Below are positions 12,349-23,165 of a stretch of DNA of 64,000 nt, in pieces (position 1 is the first letter of the stretch; the number at the start of each line of letters is the position of its first letter). This DNA is from Carettochelys insculpta. Lineage: Eukaryota; Chordata; Testudines; Carettochelyidae. The notes beneath the pieces are model-generated. The model worked only from the letters and a program-made list of their open reading frames with translations. It was not told where the DNA came from and searched no databases. Location of the stretch: positions 41,720,001 to 41,784,000 of the forward strand of contig NC_134147.1 of assembly GCF_033958435.1 (NCBI RefSeq). The letters run 5' to 3'. The position numbers and the translations under genes were made by a program.

Positions 12349-12986
12349 CAGTAAACCCTCGAGATACGTGCAACCAAGTTGCGCGTGTCTCAGGTTAATG
12401 TGGCTGCCAACCCTGACAGGCGCAGGGAAACCTGACTCTTGGCTGCTACCCCTGACAGGAGCGGTTTCCCAGTCCCTGGAGTGGCAGGGAGCTGTGAACC
12501 AGGAGGCAGCCTGGCTCCTGGTTTCCCTAGGCTTGCAGAGCCAGAAAACTGACCAGAGCAGCGGGGGTGGCGTGGGGGGAGCCAGGTGCCAGGCTGCCCC
12601 TGGTTCCCAGCTTCCCTCTACCAGCTGGAGCCAGGAAACTGACCAAGGCTACTACCCTAGTCAGTTTACCAGCTCTGCAGGGGGAGGAGAGCTGGGATCC
12701 AGTCTGCTGCTGCTGGGTCCCCTAAGTGGCAGGGAGCTGGTTAGCTTCCTGGGTTCTGCTAGTGGCAGGGAGATGGGAACCAGGCTGCCCCCTGGTTCCC
12801 ATCTCCCCAACACTCTGGGAGCCAGGAAACCTACCAACCTTGGTGGTCTGGTCAGTTTCCTGGCTCCTGCAAGCCCAGGGGAGCCGGGAATCAGGCTGAA
12901 GCCTGGTTCCTGTCTCCCCTCCACTTCCACGAAAATTTATGTGGGGTTGCAGGACCGCAACCCCCGTGTAACTCGAGCGTTTACTG
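12349..12986. mobile_element. Tigger/mariner-like DNA transposon, 638 bp, non-autonomous
   Basis: The ends CAGTAAACCCTCGAG and, in reverse complement, CAGTAAACGCTCGAG are inverted repeats of about 20 bp. The element is flanked by TA on both sides (12347-12348 and 12987-12988), the target duplication of Tc1/mariner elements. The interior is GC-rich with many CTGGCTCCTG/CAGGGAGC motifs in both orientations. A 269-codon frame crosses it but has only low-complexity composition, no transposase motif, and runs past both ends, so I do not call it a gene. A relative lies at 56575-57218. Confidence 0.8.
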
Positions 12987-12999
12987 TACCGAACTATTT

Positions 13000-14523
13000 G
13001 GCTCTCTCTGTGACTAGCCTGGGACTGCCAGATGCCGAGTGCTTTGCTAAGTCAGGCCGTTAGTTTGAGGGGCTCTGTAGCAGACCTGTGTGCAGTAGTT
13101 GATTTCCAGGAGAGGAATGCTCTGTAGGTGGATGACAGCTCTTCACCTGCAAAGCAACCTTTTCTTGTTATAGCTATATAAAAAAATCAATACGAGACAC
13201 GAAAAAACCAAAACAAGGTGTTGCTTTTCCTTGAACCTGCACAATATGTTACTTGACCTCTTCTGTCAGCAGGGAGACTCCTTCCCCTCTCATTGTTCTG
13301 CCCTGCTTTGCTCTCACATTAAAAAGGGCTTTTTCAGCTATTAGCTGAGTGAGAATGTTTGAGGGCTTCCATGTGATATGTCCCCCTTGGAGGATGCCAA
13401 TATTTATTTTTAATACATGTGTCTCTTGCTTCTTATCCCCTTGGCTCGCTGAATTGATTCTAAATATTTGGCCAGTGAAAACTGACTTCAAACTGTCCCA
13501 TGTTGACTCACCTGATCCCAGTCTGTGCCATGTTCTGACTGAAAGTGCTGATAATCAGGGATGGGCCAATGTGTTTTGCCTGAATTCCAGCCCACTCTGT
13601 GGTGTTAAAACTCTACTCGGAAGTGATCTTCAGTTGGCATGCTCCTTGAGATGGCTGTACAGGGAGCAGAGAAGGGAAGGAGCAAAAGATTCCATTATAA
13701 AATGAAGGGGAAAATGGAGGAAACAATTCACAAAATGTAAAACAAATGCAGAAAGGCTGTGAAAAAAGAAGCAGAAAGGAGAAGACATTAGAATGTAAAA
13801 TATAGGAGGCCTTAGCTGGCGTGAACTGGCACAGATACCTTGCTGTTATACCAGTTGAGGTTCTGGACCAATGTATACTGACCATCAGCCACCAACTTGA
13901 CCCTGCTTCTCTTGCTTTGATGATCTTTACTGGTTGAGCACAGGCTTCCCTTTAGCTAGCAAATCAGGGTTAAAAATAAATTACATTGGGAAGAAAAAAT
14001 GAGTGCAAATGACATACATGAAAAAGAGCTCAAAAATGCTTCCTGTTTTTGAGAATCTCAGGTTGGCAATTACTTTAAATGCCACAAGCAGAGGGGCCAC
14101 CAGAATTGCTGGGCTCCTGGACAAAGTTCTTTAGGAAGGCGTGGGGCCTCGGGCAGAAAGGACAGGGGGTCAGGGCTAGCTTCCCCCCACCAGCCCTTCA
14201 GCACTGCATTGTTGTGCCCTTGGCACTTTGCCCCCCACTCTCAGCTGGCAGGCCTGTCCACAAGATATTTTCAGCCACACTGGCAAGCATCAAAGTACAT
14301 TTTTTGCTGCTGGAAAATAAAATTTTCTGTCTGTTGAAAGACAACCAGTGATTTTTCTGTAAATCTTTAACTAGTGTCCCAGTGGGAGCAAGATCTGAGC
14401 TGGTGCTATCACCATTTATAGTGGAGACAGCTTCCCTATTTCCCAATATTTTCAATAGCATAAGAAGGAAATGTTCCCCCAAAAATCACACAGAGAGAGG
14501 GCTCTCCATTGATGATAAAATAG
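13000..14523. other. Unassigned non-coding DNA
   Basis: No recognisable exon or repeat. Short frames on both strands at 13249-13885 and 14079-14482 overlap and show no domain pattern. Confidence 0.5.
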
Positions 14524-14525
14524 TA

Positions 14526-14800
14526 CAGGCTGAACCTCTCTAATCCAGAACTCTCTTGTCTGGCAATATCAGCAATCCAGCATGAGTTTAGTTAGCTGGA
14601 TCACCACTGTGGGTGTGGCCAAGTTCCCTGTGGTCCCACACTTGGTGTAAAGCTAACTGAGAGCCAGGTGTCCTGGCTCTCAGTAAACAGTGGAAGGGTT
14701 GGTAATGCGCTAGACAATATTGACTTCTCATAGGCTGGCAAATTCTCTGGTCCGGCACTGGTCAGGTCCTGAGGGTGCCAGATGAGAGAGGTTCAACCTG
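14526..14800. mobile_element. TA-flanked MITE (Tigger/mariner-like), 275 bp, copy 1
   Basis: Left end CAGGCTGAACCTCTCTAATC and right end (reverse complement) CAGGTTGAACCTCTCTCATC are near-identical inverted repeats. TA flanks both sides (14524-14525 and 14801-14802). The interior includes a GAGAGCCAGGTGTCCTGGCT hairpin. Other copies are at 15389-15714, 30798-31067 and the window edge at 63975. Confidence 0.85.
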
Positions 14801-15388
14801 TAATAAAATATGCACCATGCCCATGTGTTCTGGAATCCAGTTTTTCATCAGATTTACAAGATTAGGTTAATTAGCACAAGGTTACGTTGATTTAGATCAG
14901 ATTAAGATCTGGCTCAATGTATCTAATTATCCCTTGTTTTTCAGTCAACGTTCATAGACTCCATGAAGCCACATTGCCAAAGGAACAGCAATATGTAAAT
15001 GAAATCTTTCTATATATAAATATGTGTGTGCAACCTATACAATGCAAACACAAGCATTCGTTGAGCACTCTTTCCAGCAAGCAATAACATCGGGTAAAGG
15101 CACTTTTGTTTCCCACGTGCAAGGTTGGCTATGCCAAGAAAGAAGCTACATTTGAAAAATCTGCTTCTTTATGATGAGTCTGCTTTCCAAGTGGGCAAGG
15201 CAATTGACAATTTTTATAAAATTTATTTGCAGGCACTGCCTTCATGTCTTTTGTCCACATGAAATTTCGGTAAATCTTGTTCACCAGCTTTTAAGGTTCA
15301 TCAATATTTATTCACCACAAGTCAAGGTATTATTAGAGGAACACAGACCAGACAACTTACAAAGCTCTGCACGTCACCTAATGTACTA

Positions 15389-15714
15389 CAGGCTGAATCT
15401 CTCTTGTCCGGCATCTTGAGGACCAGACTGGTGCCGGAGGAGAGAATTTGCCGGACCACAGGGTGTCAATATTGTCTAGCACATTACCAACACTTCCACT
15501 GCTATTGGGCTCTTAGAAGACATGTAGTGGTAAATTACAGCTAAATAACAGCACAGAACACTGAAAGACAGGACTGGTGGTTGTAAAACAAATTTTATAG
15601 GACCACAGGAAACTTGACCACATCCATGATAAGTGAGCATCTGGTTAACTAAAAGCATGCTGGATTACAGATATTGCTGGACAAGAGAATGCTGGATTAG
15701 AGATGTTCAACCTG
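15389..15714. mobile_element. TA-flanked MITE, copy 2, 326 bp
   Basis: It shares ends with the element at 14526-14800 (CAGGCTGAATCTCTC at the left, GAGATGTTCAACCTG at the right). The left TA is at 15387-15388; the right TA has been lost. Interior sequence matches the copy at 30798-31067, including GGGCTCTTAGAAGACAT. Confidence 0.8.
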
Positions 15715-15850
15715 TTTTAAACAAAAGGTTGTGATTCAGTGGAAGGAGAAGCTGTTATCCATTCAGGCCAATGTGCTTTGTCATCAGCTATAGGATCAAG
15801 CCATTAGAGAAGACCAGGATGGTATTATTACAGAGAGATTAAAAATTATT

Positions 15851-16181
15851 CCTAATGATAGTGCTTTATTGAAATGCACTCTCTGATTCTGAGACATCCT
15901 GCAGACATCTGGCCCTAATCAAAATAGCTAGAGTAAATAATAAACTTTTAAGTGGGTGAGGTGCTAATGAAATAGAGACATTAACTTGTATTTTGGGGCT
16001 ACTGTACATTACAACATAGTGGGATGGAAAAGCTACTCAACGATATTGAGTTCATGGCTGGATTACGGGTGTTGCCAGATGAGGGAGTTTATTATTTACT
16101 CTAGCTACTTTGATTAGGGCCACATGTGTATGGGATGTTTCAGAACCAGATAGTGGATTTCACTACAGCACTATCATTAGG
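15851..16181. mobile_element. Long inverted-repeat MITE, 331 bp
   Basis: Arms of 95 bp at 15851-15945 and 16087-16181 are reverse complements with roughly 13 mismatches; both outer ends read CCTAATGATAGTGCT. The 141-bp middle includes a GGCTGGATTACGGGTGTTGC piece that resembles the right part of the MITE at 15389-15714. No clean target duplication is visible, so the superfamily is undecided. Confidence 0.75.
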
Positions 16182-17112
16182 AACCATTTTAACCTCTCTG
16201 GCAGAATGCAGTCCTGTTCCTCTCTAAGGGCTCGATCCTATAGTCGATGACAAAGCACGTTGGCCTGCATGGATAAAAGCTTCTTCACTGAAGGAGGGGG
16301 CTAGTAGAGCTCACGGTAGGGCCAGTGGGGGTGGTGGGAAGGGCAGGACCCAAAGGGTCTGCCTGGAGGCCAGGATCCAGGCTGGTGGAGATGGCATCAG
16401 GTCCAGCCCCCAGGCGTGGGTTAGCTGGATGCAAACCTGGAAGTGCTGTAGCACCCTCCACCCCCACTTCCTGCACCTGGTTTTGCCAGTACTGAAGTCA
16501 GTAGAGCTATAGCAATTTAGCTGCATCTGCCCAGGGTGAGGAATGGCAAACACAAGTGGTAAATGAGCATAATCATGTAGGCTATGCAGTGTAGCCAAAT
16601 GAATGGATCAGATCTCTGGTTCTACAGTGAAGTTTTTTCTTTTATGCTGAGCATTTATTTTTCCCCGTTAGCTGATTTATGCATTTCCTCCTGAACTATA
16701 TCAAAGTCGCCACTCAGTGCTGTCTATTCATTTCTGCTTATGTGAGATGTATGCAATTTGCAAGTGATATACTGTGCTTTTCAATGGTTAATTTGTTCAT
16801 TTCAATGTATAATGTATCCATGAACTTTCTGTTGTTTGAACAGAAAATGTAAGTGGATTATATTATGCAAGAAAGGAGCTGTATTAGGAAAACAGTTCTA
16901 CATCATCAATTTTGTACGAGCTTGCTACAAAATTACATTAATATATGAATCAATAAGAGGAGTAATAAAATGGGGTACAGATGGGAACATGAGGCTGATG
17001 TTTATTAAAGGTGTAAGTTTCAAGAAATACATTGCTTTATGCATTTATTCAGCTGCGCTGAATGAAATTATTTCCCTGGAAATTCACAAGGAAATCTTAC
17101 ATATGTTATTCG
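16182..17112. other. Unassigned non-coding DNA
   Basis: No recognisable gene or repeat. The AT-rich part from 16620 onward has a 95-codon frame (16836-17123) with no domain pattern. Confidence 0.5.
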
Positions 17113-17262
17113 TGACAAGATGAGTGAGGTAATACCTTTTATTGGGCCAATTTGTATTGGTGAAATAGATAACAGAAGTTTGGTCCCAAAAAGATACTAT
17201 CTCATTTGCTTTGTTTCTCACATACCCTGGGGCCAATGCAGCTACAACAACAACGCATGCCA
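17113..17262 (+). mobile_element. PLE-type 3'-end copy with inverted 5' part
   Basis: The right part, through GGGGCCAATGCAGCTACAAC, is a familiar sauropsid PLE-like 3' terminus in plus orientation. The left part (17113-17165) is the same sequence family inverted: GTGAGGTAATACCTTTTATT faces its reverse complement near 17185-17213. The result is a foldback with arms of about 45 bp. This looks like an inversion made during insertion. Confidence 0.6.
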
Positions 17263-17545
17263 ATATTTTCTGCAACATTCAAAATTTTAATAAGCTATGT
17301 AGGTTTCATCAAAAATAAACCCTACACCAATATAGTGTCCTCTGACCACAGAAGGTCTCAGAGGTTTTGGAAATTAGCCTTTTTACATGGCCGCATGTAC
17401 ATAGTTAAGGTGATGTTAATACGTTGACTACCCATCCAGTTTTCCCCAGGACAGTCTCTTATTTAAGTATCAGAGGTGTAGGCGTGTTAGTCTGGATCTG
17501 CAAAAGCAACGAGGGGTCCTGTGGCACCTTATAGACTAACAGAAA

Positions 17546-17595
17546 TGTATGAGCATAAGCTTTCGTGGGCAAAGATCCACTTTGTCAGATGCAGG
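17546..17595 (-). ncRNA. Degenerate hammerhead-ribozyme-like motif in PLE 3' unit
   Basis: On the minus strand the order is CTGACAA, a stem II hairpin (GTGGA, loop, CCCAC), GAAA, a mini stem III (GC-TTAT-GC), then TC as the expected cleavage dinucleotide. The outer bases TGCAT and ATACA can form helix I with one mismatch. A functional core needs CUGANGA; here the G of the GA pair is A, so this copy should be inactive. Hammerhead motifs are known from PLEs. Confidence 0.5.
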
Positions 17596-17667
17596 TAGTG
17601 GAAATTTGCAGAGGCAGGTATAAATAGGCAGGCCAGAGCAAGGCTGGAGATAACGAGGTTAACTCAG

Positions 17668-18264
17668 TCAGGGAGGGTGAGGCCTACTACCAGCAGCTGA
17701 TCTGGAGGTGTGAACACCAAGAGAGGAGAAACTGCTTTTGTATTTAGCCAGCCATTCGCAGTCTTTGTTTAATCCTGAGCTGAGGGTGTCAAATTTGCAG
17801 ATGAAATGCAGCTCAGCAGTTTCTCTTTGGAGTCTGGTTTTAAAATTTTTTTGCTGTAGAATAGCTACTTTTAAATCTGTTACTGTGGGTCCTGCCAGAT
17901 TGAAGTGCTCTCCTACAGGCTTTTGTAAATTGCCATTCCTGATATCCAACTTGTGTGCATTTAGTCTTTTCTGTAGGGACTGTCCAGTTTGTCCAATGTA
18001 TATAGCAGAGGGGCATTGCTGGCACATGATGGCGTATATTACATTGGTAGATGTACAGCTGAATGAACCTGTGATGGTGTGACTGACCTGGTTAGGTCCT
18101 GTGATGGTGTTGCTGGTGTAGATATGTGGGCAGAGCTGGCACTGAGGTTTGTTGCATGGGTAGGTTCCTGAGTTAGAGTTACTGTGGTGTGGTGTATAGT
18201 TGCTGGTGAGAATTTGCTTCAGGTTGGCAGGTTGTCTGTGGGCAAGGACTGGCCTGCCTCCCAA
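17668..18264 (-). pseudogene. PLE GIY-YIG endonuclease fragment
   Basis: This 198-codon frame encodes the C-terminal part of a Penelope-like element protein. Residues 37-46 hold the cysteine-rich CNKPQCQLCP linker, residues 75-81 VIYAIMC correspond to the GIY motif, and residues 89-91 are YIG, followed by GQTGQSLQKR with the conserved arginine at 100. E148 and the GLN at 164-166 fit the later conserved positions. In PLEs this nuclease nicks target DNA for insertion. The homology continues upstream in the same frame to about 18396 but meets a stop at 18301-18303, and the reverse transcriptase is absent. The ATG at 18262-18264 is therefore only an internal methionine, and the copy is dead. Confidence 0.85.
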
Positions 18265-18396
18265 GGCCTGTGAAAGCTGGGGATCGTTGTCCAGGATGGG
18301 TTATAAATCAGTGATGATGCGCTGGAGGAGTTTTAGCTGAGGACTGTAGGTGATGGCTAGTGGTGTTCTGTTGGTTTCTTTCTTGGTCTTGTCCAG

Positions 18397-19954
18397 TGGA
18401 GTCCCTAGTCTCAACACCCCCAACCGCCAAGAGGTTACCGAGCCCCCATCCTCCACTTCCCCTCATTGACAGGCTGTGGAGACCCCATCCCCAGTGCCTC
18501 ACCATGGGGCAGCAGTATCCATCTCCAAGGAGTTCTGATGTGGGAGAGCATCTCTGGAGACAAGTGTCCCATGTTTGCCATAGGGCAATGTGATCACCCT
18601 ATGTTAATAAACAAACTTCAGCGTTGGGCTAGGTGAAGTTGATGATTTTGTTTTATTTTTTACTTTTGACTGTTTTATATTATCACGTGTTGGGCATAGT
18701 ACAAGATTCAGAGCTAGGCCTTGACGACTGTAGTTTGACGTGCCACTTGGACAATTCCTTTAACCTCCCAGTGGGAGCTGTACAGATTCATGCTTCTCCT
18801 GTCCATTAACATAACTGTAAAAGCAGTGACTTTTGGGATGACTTTTTCCACTTTAAAACAGGGTTGATTACTTGTATGGAAGGTATTGGCATACATGGAG
18901 GCATATAATTACGACTAGTTGAAAAATTAAAAACCAGTTGTGCAAAAAGTTTCAAAGTAGTTTTGATTTTGAAGCGTCCACAAAGGACCCATTTGTTAAA
19001 ACAAAATTTGAACTTTTAAAGTCAAAATGTTTAATGAAAATGCTATTGAAGTAACCACTTTGATAGGCATTTAAATCACAATTATAATTTTAATTAAAAA
19101 GTCACACACATTTTCTTGAACAATGAAGATATTGGACAAGGTTGTCAACTTTTTAAAAGACTTTTGTTTCAGAAAAAGGCTAGTTTTTGACATGGGTTTG
19201 GTTGTGAAGTTTCAACCAACTCCCTATATTTTATATACATATAATCTTTTAAAGCAAAGGTAGAAATTCTACCCAGAAGATTTTATGATCTAAGTGCCTA
19301 TACAAAAACACACAGAAAATGGAACAAGGTGTTTATGGCTGAAGTGTTTCATAGTCCATTGGGATATTTTGTTTTACTTGTTTTTAATTTAGGTTAGGTT
19401 TTTCAAAGGTGAGAAGCAGTGAACAGTTAGCTACAGCCTGACAGTTTTATATTTCTTTGTAACTTATTCTGTTATTCCTTCATTTTTGGATCTGTGCAGT
19501 TTTAAGAAGAACATTTACTCAATGGCAAATAAAATGTACAGACAGCAGCATTTTGGATTTTCTAGTTTTTATGAATGTTAAAAATAAACAGGTCCCACAA
19601 TGATACCATCAAACTGATGTAACGTACAAGTTGATTTATGTCATATTAGGCATGTAATATTTTCATTTTATAAAACATACAGTTGCTGGTAACACAACAC
19701 ATGAAAAACACTTCTGGTTAGGAATTTTCCATCTTTTTTTTTTTTTTTTTTTACAAAAAACTTTGATTTGCCAACATATAAATGTTTTGGTTTTGAGGCG
19801 TCAATTTGAATTGAAACATTTCAGTCAGTTAAAGTGAGCTGAAACATTCAGTTGCAAATCAATCTGGCATTAATCCATGTTTGAAGGCGTTTCCTCTGCT
19901 TTCCCCTCTGGACCAGACTTCATTCCCCAGCATGCACTGCAGTCTTTCCTGTGG
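18397..19954. other. Unassigned, mostly AT-rich DNA
   Basis: No gene or repeat is recognisable. A short GC-richer part at 18400-18590 adjoins the PLE. From 18600 the sequence is AT-rich, with a run of about 20 T at 19733-19752. Confidence 0.5.
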
Positions 19955-20072
19955 TAGAACTCAAAGGGGCAGCCATGTTAATCTGTAGCTTCACAAAAAC
20001 AAGCAGCTTTCGAAAGCTCATTACCTCATAAATAAATTGGTGAGTCTTTAAGATGCTGCAGGACTGCTTAAC
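19955..20072 (-). mobile_element. PLE 3'-end copy with inverted 5' part
   Basis: Read on the minus strand, the 3' terminus (CTGCTTGTTTTTGTGAAGCT and onward) is normal. The preceding part, which holds CTTTCGAAAGCTCATTACC and GTCTTTAAGATGCTGCAGG on the plus strand, is in the opposite orientation to its normal place. The junction is at about 20006-20010. It is a short, 5'-inverted insertion. Confidence 0.6.
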
Positions 20073-22204
20073 TTGTGTGGTAGAACTGTGCATCATGGGA
20101 GTCAGATCCCCTCAATACAGCCCTGGCCAAGGATCGTGAGCCACAGGAGAGACTGGGAGCAGGCAGTGCCTAAATAACAATACCCGTCAGGCAATGAGGC
20201 AGGTCCAATTGCTGCAGATTAATATTGAGCTGAGCCCAAACACTTTGATGATCCAAAATGATTTTCTTTGGAACTTTTTCTTTAATGCACATTTTCCGTA
20301 TTTTGGCTTTTGTCCCAATTCAGGAGGAAAACAAATGTCAAAATATTGTAATTTCCCACAGGACAGAAATTGCAGTTTTCAATCACTTTTAGAGCATATA
20401 ATCAAGGTGGCTGCAAAATTGAGGATCTATTTGCTGCTTGATACAATTTGAAGGTACTGCAGTCTTTCCTACAGCAATCACTGGGCCTATTTCCATTGCT
20501 TCGATGATTTTGGATCAGGGTCTAGGTTATTATAGTTAAATCTCGCCCTCTTTGTTCATGAAAATTATCCCATTGGAGTTTGGTGTTTGCAATCTCGAGA
20601 GTAACACACTAACTAACCTATGGCATGTACTTCTCTACATGGGCCTTAAACCCAGGCTTTGGGACAGATGAAGTTTGTGAATATTTAAATGGGAATCAGT
20701 AGGGAATAAGCAGGTCAAACTTTGTGAGGCTAATGCAGTCTCTAACTAGCTTGTCCATGCTTGCCGGATACACAAAACAGGACATGCTTCTGGCTTTCTA
20801 AAAAAATCACATGCAAAATGGAAAGGGTTATGTATTTTGGTATCAAATAAACATGTGAACTTTGACTTTTATTTACAGATGAACAGTGATTTATAATCAT
20901 TATTAACCAGCCAAGGAAGTTATCATAATAGCATTTTGCTTGCCAGTTTTTGGATAGCTACAACGTTTTCTGATTTAATATTGTGGCACATTGTTTCAAG
21001 AAAACAACACAATCCAGGATTTAAAGCTAGAAATCAGCTTAAACTTTTTTAACAGCAAGTACATGCAAAACATGCAATTTGTCAGGTTGCGCCATATGTT
21101 GAAATCTTGATATAGGCAAGTATTAAAGTGTTCAAATTCTAAAATATCTGAGCTGTACTGACTGTATTATCCCACTATTAACAATAGTAGAAGGAAAAGA
21201 TGCCCGCCATAAAAAAAAGAATACTCCCCTAAGAAACTAAAAAACAGCAACCTGTATTCTAATGGCAATTCCATGATAGCAGGTGTTTGCTTCAGGATCT
21301 CTGACCCTGGCAATAGAATCATGATCTGCTGCCTTTCCAGTGCTAGTTAATTGGGTGTAATAGCACCTTTAATCCAGGGATGGATATGTTTCACTTGTAG
21401 CCCATGGATAGACGTGGCGTATGTGGAATGCACTGGCATCCTTCAGGATGTAAGGTACTGTCTGTACTCATGATAATATTAATCATAAGGGATTGTTATA
21501 TAAAAATGCCATTTCTCTTTGACATCTTTGAAAGTCTCCTGTAATAGTGGCTTCCATTCTCATTTCTCGGGTCCCAACTACACATAGGCAAAGACAAATT
21601 ACGAGGTTGAAAAATGGTAGTTTACCGTCTTTTCCTTCTATTGTGTGACAGAAGTATTCAAAACAATGCAGTGCCTGAATTATTTATGGCTAGGCCAGAC
21701 AGAACTGTGACAGGGCTATAGTTAAGAGGTCTGTCAGCATTTCCATATTATCACTTAACTGTTTTCAAATTGTGTCAGGTAAAGCACTTGGCACAAAGAA
21801 TGTCATAGGCCTATTGTTTTCATGCAAATGAGGCATTAGACTGTTGACTAGAATTTCCTTGCTTCTCCCAGCTAAGAATCCACTCACTGTATTTTATTTC
21901 CAGTCTGTGTTCTAATCAACAGATTCTTTGACTTAAAAAGGAAATACTCACTAACACCTGCTGCTACACTTGAAATGCAGGCAAATAGAAAAATAATGTA
22001 GGTAAAGGCAAAAAAATAGCCTGAAACTCTTTGACCCAGGTAATAGGCCTGTTCAAATCAACATGGCCAGATCCTCAGGGAATTTAGGCTCTTAACTTCT
22101 ACTGAAGACCAAGGTTAGTCTCTAAGAACTTAAAAGGAAATCAAACCACTATTGGTTGATTAGAGCACTCAGCAGGTCTTTGTGGTAGGTAAAAAGCTTT
22201 TTCC
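20073..22204. other. Unassigned AT-rich DNA; possible conserved non-coding element at 21640-21870
   Basis: No exon or repeat is recognisable. The block 21640-21870 has non-repetitive composition with an ATGCAAAT octamer at 21822-21829 and could be a conserved enhancer-like element. That is a guess from texture only. Confidence 0.3.
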
Positions 22205-22240
22205 TACCCATTTTACAGATAGGTACCCTGAGGCAGAGTG
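22205..22240 (-). mobile_element. MIR/CORE-SINE tail fragment
   Basis: CCCATTTTACAGATAGGTAC followed by CCTGAGGCAGAG is the reverse complement of the MIR region that normally reads CTCAGTTTCCTCATCTGTAA. Only the LINE-like tail survives. Confidence 0.55.
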
Positions 22241-22521
22241 GTGTGTGTGTAGGGGGGTGAATGTATGTTTGAAGTAGGTTCTGCGGGTGTAGGTCAGATC
22301 TATAGTAGAAATATTTTGCTGGCATAGTTATAATGGCATAATCTAGAGTAGGTGCTGTTTATACAGATTCAGTGAGTGAAATAAGTGATAATGGTAAAAA
22401 CCACTTACCTTGGTACAACTGGATCTGCACTGGAGCTTTTGTGAACATAAAAATATTGCAAGAAAGTCAGTCATCTGTCAAAGTTATCATGTGGGCAAAA
22501 GTTTCTGGTGCAGACCTAGCC

Positions 22522-23043
22522 CAGGGTGTCCAACAGGTGCTCTGTGGGGCAGAATTTGGCCTGTGGAGCCTGTTTATCTGGCCCGTGGGGCTGGCTGCCA
22601 CAGCAGAACTGATTTCTGTGGGGCCGGCTGCCATAGAGCCCCAGCAGCTGAAGCGCCAAGCTGCTGCTGGCCCTGAAGGGGCAGAGCCCCGGCTGGTGTG
22701 CAGGGCCAGCGGCAGAGTGGTTTGGGGCTGTGAGGGGGGTTAAGCCTGGGAGTGGGCAGGGGACAGTTTGGGGCTGCGGGGGGAGGTGTTAAGGCTGGTG
22801 GAGGGTGGTGGTTTGGGGCTGTGGGAGGTCTAGGCCTGGGGGCAATTTGAGGCTGTGGGGGGGGGAATCTTAGGCTGGGGGAGGTTTGGGACTGTGGGGG
22901 GCTCTAAATCTGGGGCAATTTGGGTGTGTGTGTTTGGGGGTTAAGCCTGGGGGGATGATAAAATGGCCTATTTTGTGTTCAGCCCCTGAAACATGTAAAA
23001 AATTGCTGTGTGGCCCCTGAGGAAAAAAAGGTTGGACACCCCG
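22522..23043. mobile_element. hAT-type MITE with perfect 8-bp target duplication
   Basis: The ends CAGGGTGTCCAAC and, in reverse complement, CGGGGTGTCCAAC differ at one base. ACCTAGCC flanks the element exactly on both sides (22514-22521 and 23044-23051), which is the 8-bp duplication typical of hAT transposons. The interior (about 22720-22960) is an imperfect minisatellite of roughly six TTTGGGGCTGTGGGG-type units, spaced about 34-46 bp. No transposase is encoded. A relative with similar ends is at 47698-48055. Confidence 0.9.
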
Positions 23044-23104
23044 ACCTAGCCTAACAGAGCCACATACGTACAGAGAAGTCCTAACTCCTGCGTAACCAAC
23101 ATCC

Positions 23105-23165
23105 AATGGGTCAGATCCTCTTAGTCTTCCATGGAGCTATGCCAATATAAGTCAGCTGAGGATCT
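23105..23165. repeat. Ancient interspersed repeat fragment
   Basis: The pair GGGTCAGATCCTC and CAGCTGAGGATCTGA around a CATGGAGCTATGCCAATAT core forms a small inverted structure. It matches a short repeat type common in sauropsid genomes. Class unknown. Confidence 0.35.

Larger units (their letters stand above)
17471..18396 (-). mobile_element. Penelope-like retroelement, 5'-truncated, with 3' unit
   Basis: On the minus strand, coding sequence for the PLE linker and GIY-YIG endonuclease (up to about 18396) is followed by a 3' unit ending near 17471. The reverse-transcriptase domain is missing. The 3' unit at 17546-17595 has a hammerhead-ribozyme-like arrangement. Homology stops sharply at about 18396, which looks like a 5' truncation. 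Shorter copies of the same 3' unit are at 31415-31500 and 43553-43683. Confidence 0.85.

Noticed and set aside
12254..13063. 269-codon open frame as a host gene
   Set aside because: It starts in a CR1 tail, crosses a Tigger-like element and both its ends, and has repetitive low-complexity composition.
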